Source: Ignavibacteriales bacterium | GTDB lineage: Bacteria > Bacteroidota > Ignavibacteria > Ignavibacteriales > Ignavibacteriaceae | Direction of reading: 5' to 3' | DNA length: 64,000 nt | Assembly (NCBI GenBank): GCA_016707585.1 | Contig: JADJHL010000011.1 | Span: forward strand, 186,001 to 250,000 | Part shown: positions 62,102 to 64,000 of the stretch, in pieces | How the letters are laid out: every line of letters starts with the position of its first letter | How positions within the stretch are numbered: the stretch's first letter is position 1 | Made by a program: the position numbers and the translations under genes | The notes under the pieces: generated by a model | The model's input: only the letters and a program-made list of their open reading frames with translations | Database searches by the model: none | What the model was told of the DNA's origin: nothing

Positions 62102-63172
62102 ATGAAAAATAACTTAAAGAAAATAGTCATCTCAATTATAGTTTTGGTTGTTTTGTTAATCGTGTTTTTACCAAAACTCCTTTCTTCATCATCCAAAGAA
62201 ACAAATAATACTGCCGGTGATAAACAAGACCAGGTAATAACTGTAAAAGCTCATATTGTTTCATTGGAAACTTTAGGTAACAATGTTCTTACAACAGGAA
62301 CAATTTTAGCAAATGAAGAAGTTGAATTACGAAGCGAAGTTTCCGGTAAGATTATCAAAATACTTTTTAAAGAGGGAAGCCATGTTAATAAGGGTGATTT
62401 GTTAATCAAGATTAATGATTCTGATTTACAGGCACAGTTAAGAAGAGCTGAATCAAAAGTAAAGCTTTCTGAAGAAAAAGAATTTAGGCAAAGACAATTG
62501 CGTGATGGAAATTTAATCAGCCAGGAAGAATATGATAACACGCTTGGTGAATTAAATGTTAGTAAAGCAGATTATGATTTGATTAAAGCTCAGATTGATA
62601 AGACTGAAATCAAAGCGCCATTTAGCGGTGTTGTTGGATTAAGATCGGTAAGCGAAGGAAGTTATGTAACTACTGAAACAATTATGGCAAAGCTTCAAAA
62701 TCTTAGCAGCATTAAAGTTGATTTTTCTATTCCTGAAAGATATTCTACATCTGTAAAAGCAGGTGATGAACTTGAGTTTAAAATAAGCGGAAGCACAAAT
62801 ATTTTTAAAGCAAAAGTTTATGCAATGGAACCAAGAATTGATCCGGGAACAAGAACATTAAGAATAAGAGCAATTTGCAGTTCATATTATTCAGAATTGA
62901 TTCCGGGAGCTTTTGCAAATGTAGAATTAAATCTTAAACAAATTAGTGATGCAATTTTAATTCCAACGGTTTCTATTGTTCCCGAATTAAAAGGACAAAG
63001 AGTTTACTTATATAAAAATGGAGTTGTTGCACCACAAGCAGTTGAAATTGGTATTCGCGAAGAAACCAAAGTTCAGATTGTATCCGGTTTAAGTAATGGC
63101 GACACAGTTATTACATCAGGCATTTTGCAAATCAGACCAAAGTCTAAAGTTAAAATTTCAGAATTCAATTAA
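62102..63172 (+). CDS. RND efflux pump periplasmic adaptor (membrane fusion protein)
   Basis: A 356-aa membrane fusion protein. An N-terminal anchor (about 7-25) is followed by a lipoyl half (EVELRSEVSGKIIKILFKEG), a short hairpin and the rest of the barrel (KAPFSGVVGLRSVSEG). It links an inner membrane RND pump to an outer membrane channel. I chose the ATG at 62102; an upstream alternative start would add residues that do not look like a signal. The RND permease starts 13 bp later. Confidence 0.93.
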   Translation: MKNNLKKIVISIIVLVVLLIVFLPKLLSSSSKETNNTAGDKQDQVITVKAHIVSLETLGNNVLTTGTILANEEVELRSEVSGKIIKILFKEGSHVNKGDLLIKINDSDLQAQLRRAESKVKLSEEKEFRQRQLRDGNLISQEEYDNTLGELNVSKADYDLIKAQIDKTEIKAPFSGVVGLRSVSEGSYVTTETIMAKLQNLSSIKVDFSIPERYSTSVKAGDELEFKISGSTNIFKAKVYAMEPRIDPGTRTLRIRAICSSYYSELIPGAFANVELNLKQISDAILIPTVSIVPELKGQRVYLYKNGVVAPQAVEIGIREETKVQIVSGLSNGDTVITSGILQIRPKSKVKISEFN

Positions 63173-63185
63173 ACAAAAATTCTAA

Positions 63186-64000
63186 ATGAGTTTATCTTCA
63201 ATAAGTATTCAAAGACCGGTACTTGCAATAGTTTTATCTATAATAATTATTGTGTTTGGCGTGCTGGGCTATACTTATTTGGGAATACGAGAATTTCCTT
63301 CTGTTGATCCACCAATTATAACAGTATCAACAAGTTATGTTGGCGCAAATGCAGATGTAATTGAAAGCCAGATTACTGAACCGCTTGAAGAATCCATAAA
63401 CGGAATTGCAGGAATAAAATCTTTAACATCATCAAGTCGTGATGGAAGAAGCACAATTACTGTTGAGTTTGATATTGATGTTGATCTTGAAGCTGCCGCC
63501 AATGATGTGCGCGATAGAGTTTCGCGTTCTCTTTCTGTATTGCCTCCCGATATTGATATGCCGATTGTTGCCAAGGCCGATGCTGATGCAACGCCGATTG
63601 TTTTTCTTAACGTTCAAAGCGATACAAGAAATTTACTTGAGCTTACAGAAATTGCTAACAATGTTTTTAAAGAAAGACTGCAAACAATTTCCGGAGTTAG
63701 TGCAGTTCAAATTTGGGGTGAGAAAAAGTACGCAATGCGGTTGTGGTTAGATCCGGCTAAGCTTGCATCATTTCAACTTTCGCCTGTTGATGTTAGAAAT
63801 GCTTTGAACAGAGAAAATGTTGAGCTTCCATCCGGAAGAATTGAAGGGGATGATACTGAATTATCTATCAGAACAATTGGAAGATTGCAGACTGAAATTG
63901 AATTTGATAATCTTATTGTAAAAGAAGCTGAAGGAAATATTGTAAGAGTAAAAGATATTGGTTACTCACAACTTGGTGCAGAAAACGAACGCACGATTCT
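63186..64000 (+). CDS. RND family efflux permease, partial (cut by window end)
   Basis: The first 271 residues of an AcrB/MexF-type pump. SLSSISIQRPVLAIVLSIII opens the first membrane segment, followed by LGIREFPSVDPPIITVSTSY and GANADVIESQITEPLE. The motifs GIAGIKSLTSSSRDG and ANDVRDRVSR are also typical. The porter domain begins but the gene runs off the window. With the adaptor upstream it forms a drug or solvent efflux system; the outer channel gene would lie beyond. Confidence 0.94.
   Translation, partial: MSLSSISIQRPVLAIVLSIIIIVFGVLGYTYLGIREFPSVDPPIITVSTSYVGANADVIESQITEPLEESINGIAGIKSLTSSSRDGRSTITVEFDIDVDLEAAANDVRDRVSRSLSVLPPDIDMPIVAKADADATPIVFLNVQSDTRNLLELTEIANNVFKERLQTISGVSAVQIWGEKKYAMRLWLDPAKLASFQLSPVDVRNALNRENVELPSGRIEGDDTELSIRTIGRLQTEIEFDNLIVKEAEGNIVRVKDIGYSQLGAENERTI

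Noticed and set aside
1..64000. CRISPR arrays, tRNA or rRNA genes
   Set aside because: No regularly spaced repeats, cloverleaf sequences or rRNA-like stretches were noticed on reading. A tRNA scan would be needed to exclude a tRNA for certain.

Overview
The window is AT-rich and compactly coded. It most resembles a member of the Ignavibacteriota/Bacteroidota-Chlorobi group. Three secreted proteins end in a type IX secretion (T9SS) tail with the core NYPNPFNP, the tail wording is typical of Ignavibacteria, and there is a PorV/PorQ-like outer membrane protein. No rRNA, tRNA, CRISPR array, phage or insertion sequence was recognised. The lineage call is inference from protein style, not from a marker search.

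Layout. Positions 1-10.8 kb hold a PorV-like protein, an S9 peptidase, a POT-type transporter, MsrB, a nitroreductase, a MATE-like membrane protein, a haem-binding DUF3365 lipoprotein and an acyl-CoA ligase. At 10.8-17.2 kb lies a minus-strand mannose-glycan locus: a GH92-GH47 double mannosidase, a Tat-exported GH125 mannosidase and a second POT-type transporter. Together they could strip alpha-1,2/1,3- and alpha-1,6-linked mannose from high-mannose glycans. At 17.3-39.3 kb is a mixed region: three T9SS-tailed proteins (an M28 peptidase, a beta-helix protein and a pentahaem cytochrome), SerC with DUF1015, valS, DinB, a sulfide:quinone oxidoreductase with a 48-aa companion, a matrixin, an ATP-cone/uridine-kinase fusion and a wrecked AAA ATPase gene.

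From 39.6 kb onward almost everything is on the plus strand and is housekeeping. The classic rimP-nusA-infB-rbfA-truB-ribF-rpsO-pnp operon comes first, followed by rng, a small transaldolase, gcvT, comB, ftsK, lolA, a flippase-like protein, an outer membrane barrel, uppP, a cyclophilin, holA, an ECF sigma factor with its probable anti-sigma factor, rpmE type B, and the start of an RND efflux pair that runs off the window.

Two cautions apply. First, at least five genes are broken by small frameshifts, and four of the breaks are one A short in an A-run. The affected genes include rpsO and valS, which no cell can lose, so homopolymer errors in the assembly are the simplest explanation. One patch near 33.9 kb looks plainly corrupted. 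Second, the window has no single dramatic new system. The most interesting items are the GH92-GH47 fusion locus, a near-identical 0.5-kb T9SS tail module shared in inverted orientation by two unrelated proteins, a T9SS-exported multihaem cytochrome, two envelope enzymes with internal starts that would give cytosolic forms, and the small-ORF partner of the sulfide:quinone oxidoreductase.
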